From Klebsiella pneumoniae (GTDB lineage: Bacteria; Pseudomonadota; Gammaproteobacteria; Pseudomonadales; Pseudohongiellaceae): 43,712 nt of DNA. This document shows, piece by piece, positions 19,459 to 26,984 of the stretch. How positions within the stretch are numbered: the first letter of the stretch is position 1; each line of letters starts with the position of its first letter. Location: positions 1 to 43,712 of the forward strand of contig CAMDML010000021.1 in assembly GCA_945902215.1 (NCBI GenBank). The letters run 5' to 3'. The notes below the pieces were generated by a model that saw nothing but the letters and a program-made list of their open reading frames with translations, made no database searches and was not told where the DNA came from. Both the position numbers and the translations under genes were made by a program.

Positions 19459-20364
19459 ATGATTGCCACTTTCTATAAACAGCCGCTCTGGCAGTTCCTC
19501 AAACAGCCTCTGCTCCACTTCCTGGTGCTGGGTGCGCTGATCTTCGTGGCGTATGCCTACACCGGGGAGCATGCGTCTGAAACAAACACAGACGCTCCGG
19601 GAAATGTCATCGTCGTCGACCGCACGACACTGCTCGATTTCATGCAATACCAGGCACAGGCGTTCGAACCAGAGCAGTTTGAGGCGCGTCTGGCAGAGAT
19701 GAGCGCGACCGAGACGGAGATGCTTGTCGCTTCGTATGTGCGCGAAGAAGCCTTGTATCGCGAAGCTCTGCGTATGGGCATGGACCAGGGCGATTACAAC
19801 ATCCGCCAGCGACTGGTGCAGAAAGTTGAATTCCTGCTGGAAAATCTTGTCGTCGATAGCATCAACCCCTCAGAAGATGATCTCAAGGGGTTTTATGCAG
19901 CGCGCACGGATGATTACGTGATTGATGCTGTTTACACCTTTACCCACATTTTTTTCGATGGCCAGAATGATGCCATGGAACAGGCCCGTGCCCGTGCTGC
20001 AGCTCTGCTTGGGATTAGCGCAGACATAACCTTCGACATGGCCTCGCAATACGGGGATAGGTACCCGTTCCTGGAGAATTATGTCGAGCGCACGCGCGAT
20101 TTCGTAGCAAACAATTTTAGCGCGGATTTTGTCGCACAGCTGGATACGCTGACACCAGGCGAAAACTGGCAAGGACCATTTGCATCGCGTTACGGTTTCC
20201 ATCTGGTCATGTTGCGTGCCCGTGCTGAGCCCTTCACTCCGCAATTTGCAGAAATCCGTGAGCGGGTTCTTGACGATTACCGCTACGAGACATTAGTGCG
20301 CAGTCGGCAGGAAGCGGAAGGCCGCGTGATTGCAGAATACAGCGTGTCGCTGCAGCTGGAATGA
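19459..20364 (+). CDS. PpiC-type peptidyl-prolyl isomerase, membrane anchored
   Basis: Predicted periplasmic parvulin-like foldase. The 301-residue product has one N-terminal membrane anchor (residues about 18-36, HFLVLGALIFVAYAY), a helical SurA/PpiD-like region, and a C-terminal PpiC-type segment (about 140-260). That segment ends in the typical LTPGENWQGPFASRYGFHLVML block. Conserved catalytic histidines of parvulins are only partly recognisable (THIFF near 155), so chaperone rather than isomerase activity is possible. Its stop overlaps the next start as ATGA, implying co-translation with the HupE-like protein. Confidence 0.8.
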   Translation: MIATFYKQPLWQFLKQPLLHFLVLGALIFVAYAYTGEHASETNTDAPGNVIVVDRTTLLDFMQYQAQAFEPEQFEARLAEMSATETEMLVASYVREEALYREALRMGMDQGDYNIRQRLVQKVEFLLENLVVDSINPSEDDLKGFYAARTDDYVIDAVYTFTHIFFDGQNDAMEQARARAAALLGISADITFDMASQYGDRYPFLENYVERTRDFVANNFSADFVAQLDTLTPGENWQGPFASRYGFHLVMLRARAEPFTPQFAEIRERVLDDYRYETLVRSRQEAEGRVIAEYSVSLQLE

Positions 20365-21386
20365 GCGTGAGTACCCTGTCCATCCGAGTGTTCACCAGAG
20401 TGCTCACAAGGTTGTTGTCGCTGCTGATGTTGCTCTGCTGTTGCACAGCAATTGCCCACGATGCCCGCCCTGTTGCGGTCACTATCATCGAAACCCTGCC
20501 CGGCCTGTATCAAGCCACGCTGCGCGTACCGCCCACTGTGGAAAGGGACAACGTGCCCACGCTGGTCTGGCCCACCACGTGCGCACCCGGCGAAGGCGAC
20601 ACCAGACGTGGCGGCCTGGTGAGCTGTGAAGGTGGGCTCATCGGGCAGGAATTTGCACTCGACTATCCCTTGTTCAATCCCTCGCTGGCAACCTTCTACC
20701 GGTTGCAAACGCTGGATACAGGCGACAGCACGGCAATGTTGGCGCCAACCGAGGATAGTTGGGTAGTGCCCGAGGCAATGACCCGTGGACGCGTAGCGCG
20801 TGACTATCTCTTGCTTGGTATCGAGCACATCATCGGCGGTTTCGACCACTTACTGTTCGTGCTGGGGCTTTTGGTTATCGCCCGCACGGTCAGGCGCATC
20901 CTGCTGACGGTTACCGGCTTCACGCTGGCGCATTCAATCACGCTGTCGCTGTCGGCACTGGGTCTGGTCAGCATACCGACCGTGCCAGTTGAAGCTGCCA
21001 TCGCGCTGTCCATTCTCTTCCTGGCGGTTGAGATCAGTAGGCAGCAGAAAGGTAGTCTGACTTACCGCTTTCCCTTGCTGATTGCCTTCGGGTTCGGGCT
21101 GTTGCACGGCTTTGGTTTTGCAAGTGCACTGGGTGAGATCGGGCTTGCTCGCAGTGAAGTGCTTGTCTCCCTGCTATTCTTCAACCTGGGAGTCGAAGCG
21201 GGCCAGATCCTGTTTATCCTGGCCGTGTTGGCACTGGTACAGCTGATGCAGAGAGTATTCGCGCCGCAGCCAACTGCGGTTGGACTTTCCGGCGTGCTGA
21301 CACGGCGCGCTGACCTGCTGGCCGCTTATCTCATCGGAATCCCTTCCGCGTACTGGCTGATCGAGCGCGTCTCGCAGTTTTTGTAA
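20361..21386 (+). CDS. HupE/UreJ-family membrane protein
   Basis: The 341-residue protein has a signal peptide, an exported domain of about 110 residues, then a hydrophobic block of some six to seven helices. The block resembles the HupE/UreJ_2 family, related to nickel/cobalt permeases. The candidate metal motif is GIEHIIGGFDHLLF (His156, Asp162, His163), with further polar membrane residues in FTLAHSITL (His191), VEAAIALS (Glu211) and LLHGFGFAS (His249). No hydrogenase or urease genes are near, so the substrate is unknown. Translational overlap with the PpiC-type protein suggests that one helps fold or assemble the other (inference). Confidence 0.8.
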   Translation: MSVSTLSIRVFTRVLTRLLSLLMLLCCCTAIAHDARPVAVTIIETLPGLYQATLRVPPTVERDNVPTLVWPTTCAPGEGDTRRGGLVSCEGGLIGQEFALDYPLFNPSLATFYRLQTLDTGDSTAMLAPTEDSWVVPEAMTRGRVARDYLLLGIEHIIGGFDHLLFVLGLLVIARTVRRILLTVTGFTLAHSITLSLSALGLVSIPTVPVEAAIALSILFLAVEISRQQKGSLTYRFPLLIAFGFGLLHGFGFASALGEIGLARSEVLVSLLFFNLGVEAGQILFILAVLALVQLMQRVFAPQPTAVGLSGVLTRRADLLAAYLIGIPSAYWLIERVSQFL

Positions 21387-21419
21387 AGCTGCTACCGCGT
21401 CTTGGTGTGGCGCAGCTTT
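21385..21419 (+). terminator. Inverted repeat between convergent genes
   Basis: AAAGCTGC (21385-21392) and GCAGCTTT (21412-21419) form a perfect 8-bp stem with a 19-base loop just after the hupE-like stop codon. The T-run is only three long. It could terminate the plus-strand pair and protect against convergent reading from the sulfatase operon. Confidence 0.4.
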
Positions 21420-21498
21420 CAACCTGGACATGCTGCTTGGCGGCGTATGTCTGCTTTGAGGCAGATGGAGGCCCGGGGTTTGAATCAGAACTGCAACA

Positions 21499-22488
21499 TC
21501 AGGGATTGAGGACTGTGCGGAAACCGATGTGTGAGGTACCGAGCCCCTTGCTCTGGCCCTGGCGCGCTTCCGGGCGGTAGCGCATGCAGTAGTTGGGAGC
21601 GCACAACCATGAGCCGCCTTTGATTACGGCTACTGCGTCATCCGGCTGGTTGGGATCAAAGCCTTCCGGAAAGTCTGCTTTTGCTGTGAAATCATGGCCT
21701 TGGTAGAAGGGACTTGCGGTCCATTCCCAGGCGTTCCCGATCAAGTCATAGAGGCCGAGCTCGTTGGCGCTATAACAACCCACCGGCGCGGTGCCGGAAT
21801 AACCGTCGAGCGCATCGTTCTGATAGGGAAAGAAGCCCTGCCAAGTATTGGAGGTAAACGCTCCCTCGGCATTCTTGCGCGCGCTGGTCTGCGCGGCAAA
21901 TTCAAACTGGGCCTCGGTCGGCAGGCTATGGCCCTTCCATTCCGCATAAGCGCTAGCGTCTTCGAAAGCGATATGGACTACCGGGTGCTGCTCCTGCCCA
22001 CTGATCGAAGAGGCGGGCCCTTCCGGATGGCGCCAGCTTGCGCCCGGGATGAGCTGCCACCAGTTCGCAAAGGGGTCCAGTGCACCATTGGTGAGAACAG
22101 GCTTGAACACGGCAGATCCGGCGATGGCGGGAGCGCCTGCTTCCGGGCTGCTGATACCGCGCTCGGCGAGCGTAAGGTAGCCGGTGGCATCGACGAATTC
22201 TGCAAACTGGGCGTTGGTGACTTCGGTCTGGTCCATCCAGAAACCTGACACCTGTTCCGGATGCGCGGGGCCTTCCTCACGGTAGGCATATTCGGCGCCC
22301 ATCGTGAAGGCCCCTCCGCCAAGCCAAACCATGCCTGCTTGGCTGGAGTCTCCTGCAGGTACAGTGCACGTGTTTGCAGCGATGTCTGTCGGGGCGCGCT
22401 CGAAACCGACCCAGTAGAGACTGCCGGCGAGAGCCAGACCGGTCAGGAGCAAGCCTGCCAAATTCAGTCCTGCCCGTTTCAGGCGCAT
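21499..22488 (-). CDS. Formylglycine-generating enzyme, membrane anchored
   Basis: SUMF1/FGE-family oxidase that converts the active-site cysteine of sulfatases to formylglycine. The 329-residue protein keeps both catalytic cysteines, Cys296 and Cys301, in GGSWLCAPNYCMRYRPEAR. It also has the family blocks GGGAFTMG (57-64), DQTEVTNAQFAEFV (86-99), LPTEAQFEFAA (189-199) and GNAWEWT (251-257). A basic start followed by a hydrophobic helix (residues about 9-27) predicts an inner-membrane anchor with the catalytic domain in the periplasm, or a signal peptide. Its ATG overlaps the sulfatase stop by one base (TGATG), so the two are coupled. Confidence 0.93.
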   Translation of the reverse strand: MRLKRAGLNLAGLLLTGLALAGSLYWVGFERAPTDIAANTCTVPAGDSSQAGMVWLGGGAFTMGAEYAYREEGPAHPEQVSGFWMDQTEVTNAQFAEFVDATGYLTLAERGISSPEAGAPAIAGSAVFKPVLTNGALDPFANWWQLIPGASWRHPEGPASSISGQEQHPVVHIAFEDASAYAEWKGHSLPTEAQFEFAAQTSARKNAEGAFTSNTWQGFFPYQNDALDGYSGTAPVGCYSANELGLYDLIGNAWEWTASPFYQGHDFTAKADFPEGFDPNQPDDAVAVIKGGSWLCAPNYCMRYRPEARQGQSKGLGTSHIGFRTVLNP

Positions 22489-24182
22489 CAGTAGATCACT
22501 CCATTGGCACTTGCGTATGCCTCCCAGCGCGTCAGCATGTCAGCAAATTTTTCCGGCATGGTTGTGCTCAGATCGTTCTGTTCAAAAGGATCTTGGTCAA
22601 TGTTAAACATCTGCCAGCGGCGCTGGTCAGCGGGCAGTGCCTGATCCCAGACGATTTTCCATTCACCCTGCCTGACGCTGCGATGACCGTACAGTTCCCA
22701 ACCAATGACTTCATCAGCTGTATGCACACCCTCGACTTCACCTGTGAGCAACGGTAACAGCGAGCGGCCTGTCGCAGGCAGAACCTCCTGGCCGCGATAG
22801 CTTGTGCCGGGATGTTCGGTACCTGCGAGCGCAAGGAAGGTTGGCAGCAGATCCATCACAGTGCCAAAGCCGGAGCTGCGCGAACCGGCGGCGACCTTCC
22901 CGCTGAAATGCACGAAGGCGGGCACATGAATGCCGCCTTCAAATGCGGTGGCTTTATGCCGGAAGAACGGCGTTGCGCTGGCGCTGGCCCAGTTGGCTCC
23001 GTACACGATGTAGGACGTGGCGCTGCCCAGATTTTCCAGACTGTGGTCATACGCCGTGCCGATCAGGTCGCGGATTGGCGGAGCAAGATCACGGCGCGAG
23101 GATTCTGCGCCATTGTCAGACATGAACATGATGAAGGTGTTGTCGAATTCATCGATCTCTTTGAGGTAGGCAACGACCTGGCCGATATACGTGTCGAGGT
23201 CGCTGACCATCGCCGCATAGATTTCCATGTGACGCGCCTCGATCTGTTTCGCTTCGGTGCTGAGCGTGTCCCAGCGTGGATTGTAGCGAGTGTCTGGAAT
23301 CGGTTCGGCATCGGCCGGAATCAGGCCCAGTTCCTTGCTGCGCGCAAAGCGGCTTGCGTAGAGTGCTTCATAACCGGCGTCGTATTGCCCTTTGAAGCGC
23401 GCGATTGATTCCTTGGGCGCTTGCAGCGGCCAATGCGGCGCGGTGTAGGCGAGATAGGCAAAGAATGGCTTGTTATCGGCGCGGTCTTCTTCGATGTACT
23501 GCAGCATGCGTTCGGTGTAGAAGCGGGTCGTGTAGAAATCATCGCCAACATGCACTAGTTCATCACCATCGCGATAGTCAGCCGGCTGCGGCCCGCGCCA
23601 GTCCCAACCGCCCAGATGTGCGGCGCCATCGAGCGACACAAAGGATTTCTTGAAACCGCGCGCGCGTGGTCCTGTTTCCACGTCGCCACCGAGATGCCAT
23701 TTGCCGGTCATGTAGGTGTTGTAACCGGCATCAGTCAGGAGGTCCGCGAGCGAAGCCACGCGAAAATTCAGATAACCGAGATAACCGCTTTGGTTCTTCT
23801 GGTCCTCGCGTGCCGGTGCCCCCATCACACCGAGTCCGGCCAGATGGCTGTCCATCCCTGACATCAGTTCGGCGCGCGTGGGTGAGCAAGTCAGGTTGGC
23901 ATAGAACTCAGTCAGCAGCAGGCCATTGGCGGCAAGTGCATCGAGATTGGGCGTGGGAATTTCGCTGCCGAAAATACCGAGGTCGGAATAACCCAGATCA
24001 TCTGCCAGGATGTACAGGATGTTGGGTCGAGCGTCTTCAGCCACAGTTGCTGCGGGCGCTGCTTGCTCCTCAGTGGGTGCTGCCGGTGGTTCGCTGCACG
24101 CATTGAGCAGCAACAAAGTGCCGCTACCCAGTAGCAACACGCGGCGAATTGAAGAGTGAGCCAGAAGTTCCGTGTGCGGCAT
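22488..24182 (-). CDS. Lipoprotein arylsulfatase, Cys type
   Basis: Sulfatase of the alkaline-phosphatase superfamily (564 residues) that hydrolyses a sulfate ester. The formylglycine signature is CSPTRAELMSG (Cys99 to Gly109), with metal-site DDLGYSD (61-67), KWHLGG and the MFMSDNGAESSRRD block also present. The lipobox LNAC (Cys29) after a hydrophobic segment predicts an exported lipoprotein. ATG at 24182 has GGAG seven bases upstream; a longer in-frame start at 24296 runs into the tetR gene and is rejected. The adjacent FGE is its likely maturase. The natural substrate cannot be named from sequence. Confidence 0.93.
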   Translation of the reverse strand: MPHTELLAHSSIRRVLLLGSGTLLLLNACSEPPAAPTEEQAAPAATVAEDARPNILYILADDLGYSDLGIFGSEIPTPNLDALAANGLLLTEFYANLTCSPTRAELMSGMDSHLAGLGVMGAPAREDQKNQSGYLGYLNFRVASLADLLTDAGYNTYMTGKWHLGGDVETGPRARGFKKSFVSLDGAAHLGGWDWRGPQPADYRDGDELVHVGDDFYTTRFYTERMLQYIEEDRADNKPFFAYLAYTAPHWPLQAPKESIARFKGQYDAGYEALYASRFARSKELGLIPADAEPIPDTRYNPRWDTLSTEAKQIEARHMEIYAAMVSDLDTYIGQVVAYLKEIDEFDNTFIMFMSDNGAESSRRDLAPPIRDLIGTAYDHSLENLGSATSYIVYGANWASASATPFFRHKATAFEGGIHVPAFVHFSGKVAAGSRSSGFGTVMDLLPTFLALAGTEHPGTSYRGQEVLPATGRSLLPLLTGEVEGVHTADEVIGWELYGHRSVRQGEWKIVWDQALPADQRRWQMFNIDQDPFEQNDLSTTMPEKFADMLTRWEAYASANGVIY

Positions 24183-24204
24183 GCAGGGTCTCCGGTATGC
24201 GTGG

Positions 24205-24927
24205 CTAAAGACTCTCAGGCCTTCTTGGTTGAAGACTCTCAGACCTTTTTGTTTTTTGTTGCTGCGGCTTTTTGTCTGGGGCTTGAATGCTGACAAGCTT
24301 TTCGAATTCCGAAATCAGCCTGAAGGCTCGGGTCAGTTCCTGAATAAACAGTTTCTGCCCCATGAATATCGGGCCGGGCTGGTTGATTAGAGTGCTGTTG
24401 ATCATGCCGAAGATCACCTGAAAGGCGAAAGAGACGTTAGCCTCATCTTCCTTGAGGAGCCTGTGGCCGGTCTCCTGAAAAATGCGCTCAAGGAAGCGGC
24501 CAGTGAATTCATGGCCATGCTTGCGAATAGGTTCCCAGAAGGCGGTATCACGCACACTGCGCACCAGCACTGAGCGCCAGAATTTACGGTGATCCCAGTA
24601 GTAGTTGACGACGTTGTTGATCAACTCGTCGAGCAGCGATTCGCGTGACAAGGTGGAAAAGAGATGCCGCTGGGTAGCGGTGCGGGTCTCCAGATGCCTG
24701 GCCACCAGCGCGTCGAAAAACTCATCCTTGCCGTGAAAGCGGGAGTAGAAGGCGCCAACCGAATAACCTGCAGTGCGTACCAATTCCGCGATGGAGATGT
24801 CCTGCAGATCGCGCTGTTCCAGCAGGCGAAAGCCGGCAGCGATCATGGCGTCGTAAGTGACCTGGCCGCGCTCTTGCTTAATGGCAATACCGAAAGTACG
24901 GGAGTTGCCGGGTTTGGGTTTGATCAC
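24205..24927 (-). CDS. TetR-family transcriptional regulator
   Basis: DNA-binding repressor type of 240 residues, with an N-terminal helix-turn-helix of the TetR class (residues about 25-70, ISIAELVRTAGYSVGAFYSRF) and a helical ligand domain. It starts with GTG at 24927, and the ribosome binding site is poor, so a later Met at residue 28 is possible. It lies 22 nt before the sulfatase on the same strand and probably controls that operon, the divergent POT transporter, or both. The last codons contain a 24-bp duplication that repeats ESL in the C-terminus. Confidence 0.88.
   Translation of the reverse strand: MIKPKPGNSRTFGIAIKQERGQVTYDAMIAAGFRLLEQRDLQDISIAELVRTAGYSVGAFYSRFHGKDEFFDALVARHLETRTATQRHLFSTLSRESLLDELINNVVNYYWDHRKFWRSVLVRSVRDTAFWEPIRKHGHEFTGRFLERIFQETGHRLLKEDEANVSFAFQVIFGMINSTLINQPGPIFMGQKLFIQELTRAFRLISEFEKLVSIQAPDKKPQQQKTKRSESLQPRRPESL
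24207..24250. repeat. 24-bp period duplication at the tetR 3' end
   Basis: Two near-identical copies begin AAGACTCTCAG at 24208 and 24232, offset by exactly 24 bases. The duplication is in frame with tetR and adds an eight-residue repeat to its C-terminus. It lies directly upstream of the sulfatase ribosome binding site. It is probably a replication-slippage product. Confidence 0.6.
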
Positions 24928-25130
24928 GGCGAGGGGTAAAAGCTCTTGTGGTAGGTGTTTTTATAGTGCTTTTTATAGCTACTTACGGGTGCAGGGGGCA
25001 GGAAAAGCAGCCACTTCGGGTAACTTAACCGACCTGCCGCCGCCAATACAAGCCTTGTTTCCGGCCCCGTCGGGACTCACTTGAAATGGCCCTTGATTAC
25101 GTCTAACTTCATGAATGTTTTCCTGTCTGG
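24928..25130. promoter_or_regulatory. Divergent control region between tetR and the POT transporter
   Basis: This 203-base spacer separates divergent genes and must hold promoters for both. It contains a direct repeat TTTTTATAG at about 24958-24966 and 24971-24979, whose reverse complement offers TATAAA-like -10 elements toward tetR. No clear palindromic TetR operator and no well-spaced -35/-10 pair was found. Confidence 0.35.
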
Positions 25131-26882
25131 ATGCCTGCCATGTACCAAGCTGCCTCGCCTGCAAATACCACCAGTGCCAAAGCTACTATTCTGGGCCATC
25201 CGCGGGGACTCGTAATCCTGTTTCTCACGGAAATGTGGGAGCGCTTTTCGTATTACGGAATGCGCGGGTTGCTGATTCTTTACCTCACGCAGCATTTCCT
25301 TTTCAGCGACGCAAACTCCAACATCATTTACGGCGCATATACCGCGCTCGTCTATGTGATGACCATTGTTGGCGGTACCCTGGCCGACCGTTATCTGGGT
25401 TCGCGCAAGGCAGTTACCTTCGGCGCGATCCTGTTGGTGCTGGGTCATTTCGGCATGGCCTTCGAGGGCAGTGGTTCGCAACAGATCATGACGTACAACG
25501 GTGCGGAATACGTGGTAGGTCTCGATGGCCGCGGTGGCGATGCCACGCAGATCATCACCTCGGCACAGGGCGTATCGGAGATCAGCTTCAACGAAGGCGC
25601 CACCCAGATGCTGATCGGGAGTCCAGCTGCCGTCGGGTTGCCCGCGTCAATACCTGTAAATAGCTACACCACGCGTGTCGTAACCGAAACCTTCTACCTC
25701 AACCTCATGTATCTGTCGCTGGCCTTCATCATCGCCGGCGTCGGCTACCTCAAGGCCAACATTTCCACGATCGTCGGCACCCTGTATGGTTTCGGCGACA
25801 CCCGCCGCGATTCGGGCTTCACGATTTTCTACATGGGCATCAATCTTGGTGCCTTCCTATCTTCGGTGCTGTGCGGCTATCTCGGTATCACTTACGGGTG
25901 GAAATACGGTTTCGGTCTTGCTGGCATCGGCATGGTGCTTGGCCTGACCATTTTCCTGAGATGGCAGCACTGGTTGGAAGGCCGCGCCGAGCCGCCGGAT
26001 CCCGCACTGCTGAAGAAAAAAGTGCTGGGCCCCTTCAATGTTGAAATCCTGTGTTATCTGGCCGGAATCTGCATCATCGTCCTGTCGATGCTGCTGGTGA
26101 TGAACTCGCATCTGGTGCATGAAGGTTATGTCGGCTTGCTGGGCATTCTGATCTTTGCGGTATTGCTGTGGTATTCGTTCGTCACCTGTAGCAAGGGTGA
26201 AGAGCGCGACCGCATGCTGGCCGCCATGTATTTTATTCTAGCGCAGATTCCGTTCTGGGCGCTGTTTGAACAAGCAGGCTCTTCCTTGAATCTGTTCACT
26301 GACCGGCTTGTCGACCGAACCATGCTCGGCATGTCCGTGCCTGCGCCGGTGTTCCAGTCACTCAACGCCATGTATATCGTGCTGTTCGCGCCAATAATGG
26401 CGTGGATGTGGATCGCGCTGGCACGCCGCAAACGGAATCCCTCAGCACCAGTAAAATTCGCGCTCGGTGTGTTCATGGCCGGCCTTGGTTTTCTCGCGTT
26501 GGTGGCCGGTATCAAACTGTCGGGACCTGCTGGCATGACCTCGGTCTACTTCATTTTCCTGATCTACTGGATTCACACGATTGGTGAACTGATGGTGTCA
26601 CCGGTTGGACTTTCGGCAGTCACCAAGCTGGCGCCGGCGAAAGCCGTGGGCATGACGATGGGGGCCTGGTTCCTGTACAGCGGTCTGGCCAATTACCTGT
26701 CCGGTGTCATCGCTGCGACGACCGGAGCGGAAACGATTGGTGGCCAGTTGACCGACACGGTGGCGGCCAAGGCCACCTATATCGACGTCTATAGTTCGGT
26801 GGGTTATATCGCGTTGGCGGTCGCGGTCGGCATGCTCTTGATCTCGCCGCTGATCCGCAAAATGATGCATGGAACCGACTGA
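25131..26882 (+). CDS. POT/PTR2-family peptide transporter
   Basis: Proton-coupled oligopeptide transporter of the inner membrane (583 residues, about 14 helices). The start of the first helix carries the POT signature EMWERFSYYGMRGLLILYL, with the E-x-x-E-R-F/x-Y motif at residues 34-42. FYMGINLGAFLSS and the FALFEQ-like ALFEQAGSSLNLF block are also present. A 60-residue loop after the third helix is predicted to be external. Start 25131 or 25140 are both possible. It imports di- or tripeptides in characterised relatives. Divergent placement from tetR suggests possible co-regulation. Confidence 0.93.
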   Translation: MPAMYQAASPANTTSAKATILGHPRGLVILFLTEMWERFSYYGMRGLLILYLTQHFLFSDANSNIIYGAYTALVYVMTIVGGTLADRYLGSRKAVTFGAILLVLGHFGMAFEGSGSQQIMTYNGAEYVVGLDGRGGDATQIITSAQGVSEISFNEGATQMLIGSPAAVGLPASIPVNSYTTRVVTETFYLNLMYLSLAFIIAGVGYLKANISTIVGTLYGFGDTRRDSGFTIFYMGINLGAFLSSVLCGYLGITYGWKYGFGLAGIGMVLGLTIFLRWQHWLEGRAEPPDPALLKKKVLGPFNVEILCYLAGICIIVLSMLLVMNSHLVHEGYVGLLGILIFAVLLWYSFVTCSKGEERDRMLAAMYFILAQIPFWALFEQAGSSLNLFTDRLVDRTMLGMSVPAPVFQSLNAMYIVLFAPIMAWMWIALARRKRNPSAPVKFALGVFMAGLGFLALVAGIKLSGPAGMTSVYFIFLIYWIHTIGELMVSPVGLSAVTKLAPAKAVGMTMGAWFLYSGLANYLSGVIAATTGAETIGGQLTDTVAAKATYIDVYSSVGYIALAVAVGMLLISPLIRKMMHGTD

Positions 26883-26984
26883 AAGCCGCGGAAAATCCGT
26901 TACTCCCCGGAATTTCTCCCGGACAGGCAAGTGCGCTATTATCCCGCCGCTTCCGCGTTCCTGTAGCCAAAAAATGGTAATCCC

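Noticed and set aside
22812-23408. Plus-strand open frame opposite the sulfatase
   Set aside because: Antisense to a full-length sulfatase with catalytic motifs; no independent evidence of coding.
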